A stretch of DNA of 64,000 nucleotides from Chryseobacterium candidae (GTDB lineage Bacteria > Bacteroidota > Bacteroidia > Flavobacteriales > Weeksellaceae), in the NCBI RefSeq assembly GCF_004916905.1, contig NZ_SDLV01000030.1, forward strand, positions 45,144-109,143, written 5' to 3'. Under the pieces are notes generated by a model. That model was not told the DNA's origin, searched no databases, and saw only the letters and a program-made list of their open reading frames with translations. The stretch's first letter is position 1. Every line of letters starts with the position of its first letter. Shown here in pieces: positions 1-9,506 of the stretch. A program made the position numbers and the translations under genes.

Positions 1-219
1 ACAACAGCAAATGATAAAATTCTGGCTTATGTAAGAAAAAACGGCAATGATGAAGTTTTGGTTGTTCTGAACATGTCAAAAGAACCGGTTAACTTTTCTA
101 TTGAAGACGAACATCTGTCGGGAACATTCAGAAATGTTTTTGATAAAACCAAAAGAGATTTCAGCGATGGAAAAGATTTTAGCTTTAAAGTATCTGATTT
201 TGCTGTATTTGAAAAATAA
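1..219 (+). CDS. GH13 alpha-amylase-family glycosidase, C-terminal end (partial)
   Basis: Frame 1 is open from the first base to a TAA ending at 219 and gives 72 residues, so this is the 3' end of a gene that starts before the window. The fragment (ILAYVRKNGNDEVLVVLNMS, then a VFDKTKRDF stretch) looks like the all-beta C-terminal domain that follows the catalytic barrel in GH13 enzymes, where a phrase like 'vlaYvR..gde.vlVvlNmS' is common. No catalytic residue lies in the fragment, so substrate cannot be said. It is followed by a double-hairpin repeat. The GH13 assignment is family resemblance only; another glycosidase with a similar beta-sandwich tail is possible. Confidence 0.6.
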   Translation, partial: TTANDKILAYVRKNGNDEVLVVLNMSKEPVNFSIEDEHLSGTFRNVFDKTKRDFSDGKDFSFKVSDFAVFEK

Positions 220-269
220 TATTTAGATCTTTGGCTTTATCTTAATGAATAGCCACTAAGCAGTACTTA

Positions 270-320
270 ATTCCCCTCCGCTGGAGGGGTGTCAAAATCT
301 GTGATTTTGACGGGGTGGTT
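270..320. repeat. Double-hairpin intergenic repeat
   Basis: Two perfect hairpins follow each other. CCCCTCC (273-279) pairs with GGAGGGG (283-289) around a 3-base loop. GTCAAAATC (291-299) pairs with GATTTTGAC (303-311) around TGT. A GGGGTGG run follows. From memory, elements of this form (CCCCTCC/GGAGGGG then a 'tttgacggggtgg' tail) are dispersed between genes in Flavobacteriia genomes. It could also terminate the upstream GH13 transcript, although no clear T tract follows. Confidence 0.65.
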
Positions 321-349
321 TATCTACCCGCAATAAAAAAGATCATCCA

Positions 350-790
350 ATGAACAAACAGGAAATAATCAATATCATTAAAGCAAAAGCAGCAGACAAA
401 ATCCGGTATTTTGAAAACCTGATCGCAGAAACACGGGCATCCAACAATGACACCAAAAGCTCAATGGGGGACAAATACGAAACCGGAAGAGAAATGCTTC
501 AGCAGGAAATCAATAATCTGCAGAGACAGCTTAACGAAGTGTTGAGCCAACAGGCTGTTTTGCAGAAAATAACTTCGGATCCTTCAGAAAAAGTTCAGAA
601 CGGAGCATTGGTAAAAACCGATAAAGGATTGTTCTATATTGCTGCTTCCATGGGAGAAATTGTTTTTGAGAACCAGAAAATCATGACCGTTTCTGCAGAA
701 TCACCCTTAGTGAAAGTTATGTACGGAAAAAAAACAGGAGAAACATTTACAGTCAATACCATTCATCAGACCATTGAAAATATATGGTGA
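350..790 (+). CDS. GreA/GreB-like C-terminal domain protein
   Basis: A 146-residue soluble protein without signal peptide. Residues about 1-70 are predicted helical, rich in Q, E and L, and would form a coiled-coil hairpin (EINNLQRQLNEVL). Residues about 80-146 are a small beta domain of the GreA/GreB C-terminal type (GALVKTDKGLFYIAASMGEI). A conserved SSMGDKYETGREM segment sits at about 37-49, typical of a Bacteroidota-specific group often mislabelled 3-oxoacyl-ACP synthase. It is shorter in the N-terminal part than true GreA (about 158 residues). A role at RNA polymerase is inferred from the fold only. It stands alone between the repeat at 270-320 and thyA. Confidence 0.6.
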   Translation: MNKQEIINIIKAKAADKIRYFENLIAETRASNNDTKSSMGDKYETGREMLQQEINNLQRQLNEVLSQQAVLQKITSDPSEKVQNGALVKTDKGLFYIAASMGEIVFENQKIMTVSAESPLVKVMYGKKTGETFTVNTIHQTIENIW

Positions 791-896
791 AATTAATTTC
801 TGTTAGATGGCAGATATACAGCTGTTTAATAGAAAATAAACATCACCGCTATAAAATGCATTCATAAAAGTGAGTGCTTTTTTTAATGGTTTTTAC

Positions 897-904
897 TAAA
901 TTTG
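897..904 (+). promoter_or_regulatory. Promoter -7 box for thyA
   Basis: TAAATTTG matches the Bacteroidota -7 consensus TAnnTTTG and ends 21 bases before the thyA ATG. It overlaps an upstream in-frame TTG (902-904), which therefore cannot be the start if this promoter is used. No clear TTTG -33 element is visible. Confidence 0.5.
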
Positions 905-925
905 AAACTTAAAATCTCATTCAAA

Positions 926-1720
926 ATGCAAAACTACCTGGACCTTTTACAGCATATTTTAGACAACGGAACTGATAAAACCGACAGAACCGGCACTGGA
1001 ACAAGAAGTGTTTTCGGATATCAGCTGAGATATGATCTGTCAAAAGGATTTCCTTTGGTAACCACAAAGAAAGTGCATTTAAAATCCATTATCTATGAGT
1101 TGCTTTGGTTTCTGAAAGGAGATACCAATATTAAGTATCTTAATGATAACGGAGTAAGCATCTGGGATGAATGGGCGAATGAAAATGGAGATCTGGGACC
1201 TGTTTACGGAGCACAATGGAGAAGCTGGAATGGAGCAGACGGAAAAATTGTAGATCAGATTACAGAAGTGATCGATCAGATCAAGAAAAACCCGGATTCC
1301 AGAAGACTTATCGTATCAGCATGGAATGTTGCAGAAATTCCAAACATGGCTTTGGCTCCCTGTCATGCCCTGTTCCAGTTTTACGTAGCGGATGGTAAAT
1401 TATCCTTACAGCTGTATCAGAGAAGTGCTGATGTTTTCCTTGGAGTACCTTTCAATATTGCAAGTTATGCACTACTTTTGATGATGGTAGCGCAGGTTTG
1501 TGATCTTGAAGTAGGTGATTATGTTCACAGTTTTGGAGATGTTCATATCTATAATAACCACTTTGAGCAGGTAAACAGACAGCTTGGAAGAGAACCAAGA
1601 GCACTTCCGGCAATGAAATTAAACCCTGAAATTAAAAATATCTTTGATTTCGATTTCGAGGACTTTACTTTAGAAAATTATAATCCGCATCCGGGGATCA
1701 AAGCTCCTGTAGCCATTTAA
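926..1720 (+). CDS. thyA: Thymidylate synthase
   Basis: Converts dUMP and 5,10-methylene-tetrahydrofolate to dTMP and dihydrofolate in the cytoplasm. The protein is 264 residues, the same length as E. coli ThyA, and co-linear with it: DRTGTGT near the N-terminus, PCH with the nucleophile at Cys146, the [18 protein letters not shown] phosphate/dUMP segment and the terminal [11 protein letters not shown]. The reading frame stays open upstream to a TTG at 902, but I start at ATG 926 because the product then begins MQNYLDLLQ as in homologues and because the TTG lies inside the -7 box. No folA follows directly; a small gene and a peptidase come next. Confidence 0.97.
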   Translation: MQNYLDLLQHILDNGTDKTDRTGTGTRSVFGYQLRYDLSKGFPLVTTKKVHLKSIIYELLWFLKGDTNIKYLNDNGVSIWDEWANENGDLGPVYGAQWRSWNGADGKIVDQITEVIDQIKKNPDSRRLIVSAWNVAEIPNMALAPCHALFQFYVADGKLSLQLYQRSADVFLGVPFNIASYALLLMMVAQVCDLEVGDYVHSFGDVHIYNNHFEQVNRQLGREPRALPAMKLNPEIKNIFDFDFEDFTLENYNPHPGIKAPVAI

Positions 1721-1849
1721 TATTCTTATATCGCTTTATTTTTTAAATTTACGTCTATTTTTTTATTAATAGATGCCATTATCTGCGGTCATAAACTAAG
1801 GAATCGGAATATAAATCCTTTAGTACACTTTCTTTTGGCAATTGTTTCT

Positions 1850-1857
1850 TACATTTG
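1850..1857 (+). promoter_or_regulatory. Promoter -7 box upstream of 1948 gene
   Basis: TACATTTG fits TAnnTTTG. It would give a leader of about 85 bases before the small gene at 1948 and could drive that gene together with the peptidase at 2192. Confidence 0.4.
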
Positions 1858-1947
1858 AATGAACAATTCCGGTTCGTTGGATTCTTTTTGTAAAGGGATC
1901 CGTTGGCTGACAGGAAATCATAAATATCAAATACTTAAGAATAAATT

Positions 1948-2166
1948 ATGAAGTATTTAAAAATTAATATAGAAGAAAATGCAGATGTTGAAGTACTGAA
2001 AAATGCAGTACTTCAGTTGAAAGGTGTAGTATCAGCAGAAATAGTGGATGACGAAAATCCTGAAAGTGAACTCAAAAAAGCCTTTGCAAAAACAAAAGAA
2101 CAGCTTAAAAAAGGTGACTATGAAACTTTAGTCAATGACATTTTCGACATCATCATAAAAAAATAA
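1948..2166 (+). CDS. Small hypothetical protein (72 aa)
   Basis: An ATG-started 72-residue, Lys/Glu-rich soluble protein. Residues 1-37 alternate strand, helix and strand (KYLKINIEEN, then VLKNAVLQLKG, then VVSAEIVDDE), a pattern like a heavy-metal-associated (ferredoxin-like) half-domain but without the CxxC pair, so metal binding is not expected. The C-terminal half is helical and ends in IIIKK. The gap to the M1 peptidase is 25 bases and both genes probably share the promoter at 1850. Function unknown; coding status is supported by its codon use, which matches neighbours, and by tight spacing. Confidence 0.6.
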   Translation: MKYLKINIEENADVEVLKNAVLQLKGVVSAEIVDDENPESELKKAFAKTKEQLKKGDYETLVNDIFDIIIKK

Positions 2167-2191
2167 TTCTAAAAAATAATAAAGCAGACCG

Positions 2192-4702
2192 ATGAGAAAG
2201 GGCATTTTATCAATTGCTATACTTGGAATTTTATTTTCCACAAATGTATCAGCACAAACCGAAACTTCAGGAAGAGAAAAAATATACAGAGCTACTCACA
2301 CGAAAGTAACGGAGCTTAAGCACACAAAACTGAAAGTGAATTTTGATTATCAGAAAGAACAGATGAATGGGGAAGAATGGCTTACCGCTTCACCTTACTT
2401 CTATGCCACCAATGAGCTTATCCTTGATGCAAAAGGAATGCTGATTCATGAAGTGGCTCTTGATAACAACGGCAAAAAGTCTCCTTTAAAATACGAATAC
2501 AAAGACGACATTCTAAAAATTACTCTCGATAAAACCTATCAGAAAAATCAGGAGTATACAGTGTATATCAAATATACATCCCGCCCGAATGAAGTGAAGC
2601 AGCAGGGAAGCATGGCAATCAATGATGCAAAAGGGCTGTATTTCATCAATGCTCAGGGAACAGATCCGGATATGCCAACCCAAATCTGGACACAGGGAGA
2701 AACGGAATCTTCTTCTGCATGGTTTCCTACTATTGATAAACCCAACCAAAAGACAACCCAGGAAATCTATATGACAGTTCCTGATAAATATGTAACATTA
2801 TCCAATGGTATTATGAAAGATTCTCAAAAAGAATCCAACGGACTCAGAACAGATCATTGGGTGATGGATAAAAGACATTCTACCTATCTTTTCTTTATGG
2901 GAGTGGGAGAATATGCCGTTGTAAAAGACAAATGGAAAAACATTCCGGTTGATTATTATATTGAAAAGGAATACGAGCCTTATGCTAAACAGATCTACGG
3001 AAATACACCGGAAATGATCGACTTTTTCTCTAAAAAACTGAATTATGACTATCCCTGGGCGAAATATGCTCAGATTTCCGGAAGAGATTATGTAAGTGGT
3101 GCAATGGAAAATACCACAGCCACTCTTCATGGAAGTGATATTCTTCAGAAGCCGGGACAGCTCATCGATGAGAATACGTGGGAAGATACTATTGCTCATG
3201 AACTCTTTCACCATTGGTTTGGAGATCTGGTAACTGCAGAAAGCTGGAGTAATCTTACCGTTAATGAATCTTTTGCCAATTATTCCGAATACCTTTGGAA
3301 TGAATACAAGTACGGAAAAGATCAGGCCGATTATCACCTCATGACAGACGTAAATCAGTATATCCATAATCCTTCAGATTTTAATAAAAATCTGGTAAGA
3401 TTCAACTATGAATCCAGGGAAGATGTTTTTGACCTCGTAACATATCAGAAAGGTGGCGGGATTTTAAACATGCTGAGAAATTATCTTGGAGATGATGCCT
3501 TCTTTGCAGGAATGAATGATTATCTGAAAACCAACGAATATCAGAACGCAGAAGCACACCAGTTAAGACTTTCTTTTGAAAAAGTATCGGGTAAAGACTT
3601 AAACTGGTTCTTTAACCAATGGTATTTCGGAAGCGGAAATCCTAAAATTAATTACTCATCCACCTTTGAGCCGGTAAAAAAACAGGTGGCTGTAACCATT
3701 AATCAAACTCAGGAAAAACCCTTTGAATTTCCTCTGGCCATTGATATCTATGACAACGGAAAACCTAAAAGATACAATGTCTGGGTAAATGCAGAAGCAA
3801 AAAATACATTCAGTTTTGATGTTTCTAAAGCACCGGATCTTGTTAATATCAATGCAGACGGAGTCTTACTGGCTGATATTACCGATACTAAAACTCCGGA
3901 ACAGAATCTGATGCAGTTTACCAGCTCTAAGGAATTTAAAAGCAGATATCTGGCTTTAAACGGAATTAAAGATCAGACCGGGAAAAGCCCTGCAGCTGTA
4001 AAATTATTAGCAGCAGCATTGAAAGATCCTTTCTTCAGGGTAAGAATAAAGGCTTTGAATTTAATAGATCTTACTAATCCTGAACAAATGAAGGCGCTGG
4101 GTACTGAAGTTGAAAAACTGGCTTCCAATGATCCTAAAACATTGGTACAGGCGGCAGCTATTGCGGCTTTAGGAAAGACAAAAGATAAAAAATATCTTCC
4201 GTTATTTGAAAAAGGAGTGAATGCAGTTTCGAATGCAGTGAAAGGAAGTTCAATGAGTGCCCTTCTTTCTATTGATCCGTCAAGAGCAAACAGCCTGGCT
4301 GATAAAATTGATATGAAAGGAGCTTCTGATGCGTTGCAGGCACAATTGCTCCCGATTATTGTTAAGAACAAGATTACTTCGCAGATCGAAAATATTGCAC
4401 CTCTTGCTACTTTTTATCCCTTCATTAAATTCCAGAATCCGGAATTGGGAAAAGCCGCAGAAGATGGTTTCAACTGGATCATGACTTCCGACAACCTGAA
4501 AGCAACAGAAAGCATAACAAAAATAGCAGGATATGCCAAAAACCAAATGGCAGACAATCCGCAGGCTAAAATGATGATGGTTCAGATGCTGAAAGATGGT
4601 TTGAGTAAAAAAATGGAACTGCTCAAACAGAATCCACAAAACGCAGCAAGTATCAATAAGCAGATTGATGTCATTAATAAAGCAATTGAAAACTATAAAT
4701 AA
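2192..4702 (+). CDS. M1 family zinc aminopeptidase
   Basis: Secreted metallopeptidase of 836 residues that removes N-terminal residues from peptides. The signal peptide covers about residues 1-22 (hydrophobic core then NVSAQT). The M1 N-terminal beta domain runs to about 240. The catalytic domain holds the substrate-binding motif GAMEN (303-307) and HELFHHW with Zn ligands His336, His340 and Glu359 (NESFANY), with Glu337 as catalytic base. After about 560 the protein is an alpha-helical, HEAT-like region. It lacks a T9SS sorting domain, so a periplasmic or outer-membrane-associated location is likely. It follows the small gene by 25 bases and is followed by a terminator. Confidence 0.93.
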   Translation: MRKGILSIAILGILFSTNVSAQTETSGREKIYRATHTKVTELKHTKLKVNFDYQKEQMNGEEWLTASPYFYATNELILDAKGMLIHEVALDNNGKKSPLKYEYKDDILKITLDKTYQKNQEYTVYIKYTSRPNEVKQQGSMAINDAKGLYFINAQGTDPDMPTQIWTQGETESSSAWFPTIDKPNQKTTQEIYMTVPDKYVTLSNGIMKDSQKESNGLRTDHWVMDKRHSTYLFFMGVGEYAVVKDKWKNIPVDYYIEKEYEPYAKQIYGNTPEMIDFFSKKLNYDYPWAKYAQISGRDYVSGAMENTTATLHGSDILQKPGQLIDENTWEDTIAHELFHHWFGDLVTAESWSNLTVNESFANYSEYLWNEYKYGKDQADYHLMTDVNQYIHNPSDFNKNLVRFNYESREDVFDLVTYQKGGGILNMLRNYLGDDAFFAGMNDYLKTNEYQNAEAHQLRLSFEKVSGKDLNWFFNQWYFGSGNPKINYSSTFEPVKKQVAVTINQTQEKPFEFPLAIDIYDNGKPKRYNVWVNAEAKNTFSFDVSKAPDLVNINADGVLLADITDTKTPEQNLMQFTSSKEFKSRYLALNGIKDQTGKSPAAVKLLAAALKDPFFRVRIKALNLIDLTNPEQMKALGTEVEKLASNDPKTLVQAAAIAALGKTKDKKYLPLFEKGVNAVSNAVKGSSMSALLSIDPSRANSLADKIDMKGASDALQAQLLPIIVKNKITSQIENIAPLATFYPFIKFQNPELGKAAEDGFNWIMTSDNLKATESITKIAGYAKNQMADNPQAKMMMVQMLKDGLSKKMELLKQNPQNAASINKQIDVINKAIENYK

Positions 4703-4708
4703 ACAGAT

Positions 4709-4737
4709 AAAGCCGGCAGATTTGCTGGCTTTCTTTG
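4709..4737 (+). terminator. Intrinsic terminator after M1 peptidase
   Basis: AAAGCCGGC (4709-4717) pairs with GCTGGCTTT (4724-4732) with one G-T wobble and a 6-base loop, followed by a T-rich tail. It begins 6 bases after the peptidase stop. Confidence 0.7.
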
Positions 4738-4872
4738 TATGATGAAGATGTATATAAACTACAGGATTATATTTTTAAATACATTGATTTTTAATGATAT
4801 TGCAAAAATTAGCATTTTTTACCACCGTTTTTTGTGTTATCTTTCATAAATTCGTTTAAAATTTAGACAATT

Positions 4873-6201
4873 ATGAGTTTTGGAATTGAAGCAGCGGGGT
4901 ATTATGTACCTGGTTTATATTTGGAGATTAAGGATTTAGCAGAAAAAAGAGGAATAGAACCAGCGAAATTGGAAAAAGGCTTAGGCCTTCATAAAATGGG
5001 ACTTTCTGACGTTCACGAAGATGCTGCCACTTTTGCAGCAGAAGCATTACTGAAGCTTATAAAAGACTATCAAATCAATCCTGAAGAAATAGCAAGAGTA
5101 TACCTTGGGACAGAAAGCGCAGTGGATGCTGCAAAACCTACAGCTTCCTATGCTGTACAGATGGTAGAAAAAGTATTGGAAGAAGAATTTGGAACAAGAT
5201 GTTTCAGAAACTGTGACGTACTTGATATGACTTTTGCCTGTGTAGGGGGAGTAGATGCTTTACATAACGCTCTGGACTTTGTAAGAGTAAATCTTGATAA
5301 AAAAGCAGTAGTAATTGCCAGTGATTATGCAAAATATGAATTGGCATCATCAGGAGAATATACACAAGGAGGCGGTGCTGTGGCTCTTTTGATTTCCTCA
5401 AAACCGGATCTTCTTGAAATAGAAAATAATTGGGGAGTAGCCTCAGAAAGTGTCTTTGATTTTTTTAAACCGAGAAGATCATATAAAAAAGAAGACTTGA
5501 ATGGAGCTCCGGAAACATTTCCTGAAAAGATTGAAATTTTTACAGACGAACCAGTTTTTGACGGACAATATTCTAACCAGTGCTATCAGGATAGAATAAA
5601 AGAAGCTTATTATCATTATAAAGAAATAACCGGGCAGGAAAAACCGTATGAAAACTGGCAGTATATTATTTTCCACCTTCCTTATGCGTTCCATGGGAAA
5701 AGGGTTTTTACCGAAATCTACAGCCTTGAGAATGGCCTTTCCTATGAGACAGCAGATGAACAAAAAGCAGTGGCTAAATCAGAAAACTATCTTAAATTAA
5801 TTAATGATAAGATAGAAAAGACCCAGAGAGCCTCTTCAGAAATAGGAAATATGTACACAGCTTCCATATTTATGGCGCTTCTTTCAGCATTACAGACATC
5901 TTTTAACGAAAATGAAGAACTTTCCGGAAAAGAAATTGGTTTTGTAGGGTATGGAAGTGGCTCAAAATCAAAAGTATTTGCTGGAACAGTTGCCGGGAAC
6001 TGGAAAAAAGTAGTAGAGAAATGGAATTTGTTTGAAAGTTTGAACCAAAGAACTGCTGTAAACTTTGAAACCTATGAAAAACTTCACAGAAAACAGTTGA
6101 AAGATTCTGTAAATAAAAATTACAAAGGCTTTGGACTTGTCTCTATTGAAACAGAAAATCCGGTTTTAATAGGAGCCAGATATTATGGGTTTCAGAAATA
6201 A
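4873..6201 (+). CDS. mvaS: Hydroxymethylglutaryl-CoA synthase
   Basis: Condenses acetyl-CoA with acetoacetyl-CoA to HMG-CoA, the entry to the mevalonate route for isoprenoids. The 442-residue protein has the thiolase-fold layout of the family: catalytic Glu81 in GTESAVDAAKP, nucleophile Cys123 in DMTFACVGG, and the His-containing FHLPYAFHGK segment at about 267. The late GYGSGSK motif is also conserved. Bacteroidota commonly use the mevalonate pathway, so a housekeeping role is expected. The gene stands alone with a terminator directly behind it; no other mevalonate gene is in the window. A PksG-like role in polyketide branching is possible in this family but there are no polyketide genes nearby. 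Confidence 0.88.
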   Translation: MSFGIEAAGYYVPGLYLEIKDLAEKRGIEPAKLEKGLGLHKMGLSDVHEDAATFAAEALLKLIKDYQINPEEIARVYLGTESAVDAAKPTASYAVQMVEKVLEEEFGTRCFRNCDVLDMTFACVGGVDALHNALDFVRVNLDKKAVVIASDYAKYELASSGEYTQGGGAVALLISSKPDLLEIENNWGVASESVFDFFKPRRSYKKEDLNGAPETFPEKIEIFTDEPVFDGQYSNQCYQDRIKEAYYHYKEITGQEKPYENWQYIIFHLPYAFHGKRVFTEIYSLENGLSYETADEQKAVAKSENYLKLINDKIEKTQRASSEIGNMYTASIFMALLSALQTSFNENEELSGKEIGFVGYGSGSKSKVFAGTVAGNWKKVVEKWNLFESLNQRTAVNFETYEKLHRKQLKDSVNKNYKGFGLVSIETENPVLIGARYYGFQK

Positions 6202-6222
6202 GTGTATTCAATAAAATTATAT

Positions 6223-6258
6223 AAAAGCATCTCATACTTTGGGATGCTTTACTTTTTT
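6223..6258 (+). terminator. Intrinsic terminator after mvaS
   Basis: AAAGCATCTCA (6224-6234) pairs with TGGGATGCTTT (6240-6250), an 11-bp stem with one wobble and a 5-base loop, followed by ACTTTTTTTA. Confidence 0.8.
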
Positions 6259-6464
6259 TATCAATGAAACCCCTGTAAATTTTAATTGTTATGATGAATA
6301 AGAGATCATGGAAAAGGAATTCTCAGCTTGTAGAATACTGTTTTTTATATAAAATTTAAGAAAATAAGCTGTTTTTTGCTCCATTTTCTTCAAATTGGTA
6401 AATTATTTTAGTGTAAATTTTACTTAATAAATGATGTTTAAAGTTTATTTTTTTAATCATTTTT

Positions 6465-6490
6465 TTTAAATCAATGTAAATTGATTTAAA
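6465..6490. repeat. Perfect 10-bp inverted repeat in SusC upstream region
   Basis: TTTAAATCAA (6465-6474) and TTGATTTAAA (6481-6490) are exact reverse complements around TGTAAA. It lies about 200 bases before the SusC start inside the very AT-rich 6259-6696 gap, so it is a candidate operator. Apart from this, the promoter near 6661 and a short start-like fragment at 6588, I see nothing in that gap. Confidence 0.4.
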
Positions 6491-6637
6491 TTTTAAAATT
6501 TATTAAAATTCTGTTAATATATAAATTGACTTATTTTTTGTTAATTTTTTAAATATATTCAAAATGATTCTTTATCGTTTTTTTAAGATGAATGTGAATC
6601 TCTCCGTTCTTGAAGCGTGTTTTCAGCATTCAACGAA

Positions 6638-6668
6638 TTGATGTTATAGATATTTATCGACATATTTG
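6638..6668 (+). promoter_or_regulatory. Possible promoter of the 6697 SusC gene
   Basis: TTG (6638-6640), 20 bases, then CATATTTG (6661-6668), one mismatch from TAnnTTTG. The -7 part is embedded in the inverted repeat CGACA (6658-6662) / TGTCG (6667-6671). The leader would be about 25 bases. Confidence 0.35.
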
Positions 6669-6696
6669 TCGCTTGAATATATTAAAATCTGTTAAT

Positions 6697-9492
6697 ATGA
6701 ATGTGAAGTTACATGTATTAAGTGCAGGAGCTTTGTTTTTTTTAGGACAAGCTGCTTTTGCACAAAAATCTAAGAATGATTCTGTTCTGAAGGAGAATAA
6801 GATCGATGAGGTAATCGTTACTGGATACCAGAAGAAAAAAGCAGATGAAATTACCCAGGCTCAGGCTGTTGTTGGGGGTGACGAAATCAGAAGAAACTCT
6901 CCTACTACATCTATTGGTAACTCTTTACAGGGTAGAGCTTCAGGGGTATTTGTACAAAGTACTACCGGGCAGCCAGGTGCTGCTGCTACCATTCAGGTAA
7001 GAGGTATTGCCGGTGTTGGTGGTTCTTCAGAGCCTACTTATGTAGTAAACGGTATGTATATGACTGCAAGACAGTTCAGTGCAATCAACCCTGCAGACGT
7101 AGAGTCTATTTCAATTCTTAAGGATGCTGCTGCGACAGCACAGTATGGTGCGAGAGGAGCAAATGGAGTAGTAGTAGTAACTACTAAAGCCGGAAAAGCT
7201 GGGAAAACTCACTATTCATTTGAAACTAAGTTTGGTTTCAGTGAAAAGCTGAGAGACAAAAATTACACCATGATGAATTCCAGGGAGTTGATGGATTTCC
7301 AGAATCAATTAGGGTACCTTGGATTTAAACCAAGAACTCAACAAGAAATGGATGCACTTGCTGCCTATGATCACAACTGGCAAAAAGATCTGTTAAAGCC
7401 TTCAAGCATTCAATCTTACTTATTCAGCGCACAGGGAGGATCCAGAGAAAGTACTTTCTATTACTCTTTAGGATATGATTCTGATAACGGGATTATCAGA
7501 GATATCGACGGACTTAAGAGATATACAGGTAACTTTGGATTTACCAATAAACTGAGTGAAAAACTAAACGTAGGGATTAACCTAGGTGTTCAGTATCAGG
7601 AAACTCAGAATTTCAGAGACAGAAACAATACGCAGAACCCATTTGGAGCCATGTATAAATATGCTCCCTATGAGCCGGTTTATAACGCGGATGGAAGTTA
7701 TAATCAGACAATGAGAGCTGGTTCTAACGTTGTTGAGCAGATCCGTAACTATAGATTAGATGATCAGAGACTGAGAATTCCGGTTACTTTATTCGCAGAA
7801 TATAAAATTATCGATGGTCTGAAGTTTAAAACAAACTTTAACGGACTTTTTGATTGGTACATGGGAACTCAGTGGTTGAAAAAAGGTTCAAATCTGGATA
7901 TCACAGTGAACAAAGTTCCTACAGGTTCATTGAACAAAAATTCATTCTATACATTTAACTACACTTGGAATAACTCCATTAACTATAAAAAATCATATGG
8001 AGGCCACAACTTTGATTTCTTAGGATTTATCGAATATAACGATAACTACAACGAAACAATGAATGGTGGGGCTTACGGATTGAAATCTCCTGTAATTAAT
8101 GTTCCATCTATTACAACACCTTCTGACAGAAATACATTTACCGGAGTTAAGGTAAGAAATACTTTATTCAGTTTAGCAGGTTTACTAAACTATGATTATG
8201 AAGGAAGATATTTGGTAACAGGATCATTGAGAAGAGATGCTTCATCAAGATTTGGTGCCAATAACCAAAGTGGTATTTTCTGGTCTGCAAGTGCAGCTTG
8301 GAATATTGCGAAGGAAGACTTCATGAAAGGTGGGTTTATTAATGATTTAAAGCTTAGAGGATCTTACGGTACAACAGGTAACGATGGTACTTTGCCTGAT
8401 TACTATAATGTCAATAATATCAGCTACGGTTTATATGGTACTAACGGTACTTCATATCCTAGTACGCTTTCACAAGGTAATTTTATTATTGGGAACAGCA
8501 ATCTTAAATGGGAGTCTAATGCGATTACCAACTTAGGGGTTGATTTCACAATGTGGAACAGAAGAGTTCGTGGATCCGTAGAAGTATATCAGAACAAGAG
8601 AAAAGATTTCGTACAGCTTGTGCCTTTGGATAAACAGGAAGGTGGATACTACCAGTATATCAATGCAGGAGATATGTCTCAAAAAGGTCTTGAAGTTGAA
8701 TTGAGTGTAGATGTAATCAAGCAGAAAGATTTCCAATGGAATCTACATGCTAATATTTCTTTCCAGAAGTCTGTTCTTGACAAGTTAGCAGATGGTCAGT
8801 CGGAAAGAAATTTAGGAGATACTTATCTTAAAGTGGGAGAAACTCCATATGTATTCTATAATGTTAGATTTGCCGGAGTAGATCCAAGCAATGGAAAAGC
8901 ATTATATTATGATAAAGCAGGAAATATTACTGATGTTTACAGTGCTTCCAATGCAGTTCCTCTTACCGATAAATCTCCATTCCCAAAAAGTTTTGGTGGA
9001 TTCGGAACTACAGTTCAATATAAAGGACTTGATTTCAGTGCTGATTTCGCATTTAAGCTAGGTGGATATACTTATAACAACATGTATGCTGCTGCTGTGG
9101 ATCCAACGTTGGCTGTTGCAGGTAGAAATATGGCTCAGGCGGCTGCTCAGGTTTGGCAAAACCCTGGAGATACAGGAGTATTCCAGAAAGTTGACTCAAA
9201 CGGTATGCGTGATTCTGATCAGTGGATTGAAAAATCAGATTACTTAAGATTAAGATCACTTACATTAGGATATACATTTGATAAAGCATTCCTTGGAGAA
9301 GGATCACCAATTAATAAGCTTAGAGCATATGTACAGGGACAAAACTTATTTACAGTGACTAAATTCCACGGAGAACCTGAGGTTTCAGTAGGATCCGGTG
9401 AATCTACAGCATTGTTTGTTCCAGGAGCATATAACCTTTATACTTACCCTGCTGTAAGAACAATCTTGGTAGGACTGCAATTAGAATTTTAA
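6697..9492 (+). CDS. SusC/RagA-family TonB-dependent outer-membrane transporter
   Basis: Outer-membrane importer of 931 residues that works with the SusD-like lipoprotein encoded next. The frame is open upstream to 6610, but I start at ATG 6697 because it gives a clean signal peptide (MNVKLHVLSAGALFF then QAAFAQ). There is no N-terminal carboxypeptidase-regulatory domain. A TonB-box-like DEVIVTGYQ at about residues 35-43 leads into the plug, with the SusC signatures LQGRASGVFV and SILKDAAATAQYGARGANGV. The rest is the 22-strand barrel, ending in a typical aromatic strand (TILVGLQLEF). The substrate is unknown: no enzyme or regulator is joined to this pair. Confidence 0.95.
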   Translation: MNVKLHVLSAGALFFLGQAAFAQKSKNDSVLKENKIDEVIVTGYQKKKADEITQAQAVVGGDEIRRNSPTTSIGNSLQGRASGVFVQSTTGQPGAAATIQVRGIAGVGGSSEPTYVVNGMYMTARQFSAINPADVESISILKDAAATAQYGARGANGVVVVTTKAGKAGKTHYSFETKFGFSEKLRDKNYTMMNSRELMDFQNQLGYLGFKPRTQQEMDALAAYDHNWQKDLLKPSSIQSYLFSAQGGSRESTFYYSLGYDSDNGIIRDIDGLKRYTGNFGFTNKLSEKLNVGINLGVQYQETQNFRDRNNTQNPFGAMYKYAPYEPVYNADGSYNQTMRAGSNVVEQIRNYRLDDQRLRIPVTLFAEYKIIDGLKFKTNFNGLFDWYMGTQWLKKGSNLDITVNKVPTGSLNKNSFYTFNYTWNNSINYKKSYGGHNFDFLGFIEYNDNYNETMNGGAYGLKSPVINVPSITTPSDRNTFTGVKVRNTLFSLAGLLNYDYEGRYLVTGSLRRDASSRFGANNQSGIFWSASAAWNIAKEDFMKGGFINDLKLRGSYGTTGNDGTLPDYYNVNNISYGLYGTNGTSYPSTLSQGNFIIGNSNLKWESNAITNLGVDFTMWNRRVRGSVEVYQNKRKDFVQLVPLDKQEGGYYQYINAGDMSQKGLEVELSVDVIKQKDFQWNLHANISFQKSVLDKLADGQSERNLGDTYLKVGETPYVFYNVRFAGVDPSNGKALYYDKAGNITDVYSASNAVPLTDKSPFPKSFGGFGTTVQYKGLDFSADFAFKLGGYTYNNMYAAAVDPTLAVAGRNMAQAAAQVWQNPGDTGVFQKVDSNGMRDSDQWIEKSDYLRLRSLTLGYTFDKAFLGEGSPINKLRAYVQGQNLFTVTKFHGEPEVSVGSGESTALFVPGAYNLYTYPAVRTILVGLQLEF

Positions 9493-9506
9493 TATTGAAT
9501 AGCTTT

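Noticed and set aside
902..925. TTG start for thymidylate synthase
   Set aside because: The TTG is part of the -7 box and the eight extra residues are absent from the family.
1216..1398. Shadow frames inside thyA and many other genes
   Set aside because: They lie wholly in another frame or strand of clearly conserved genes.
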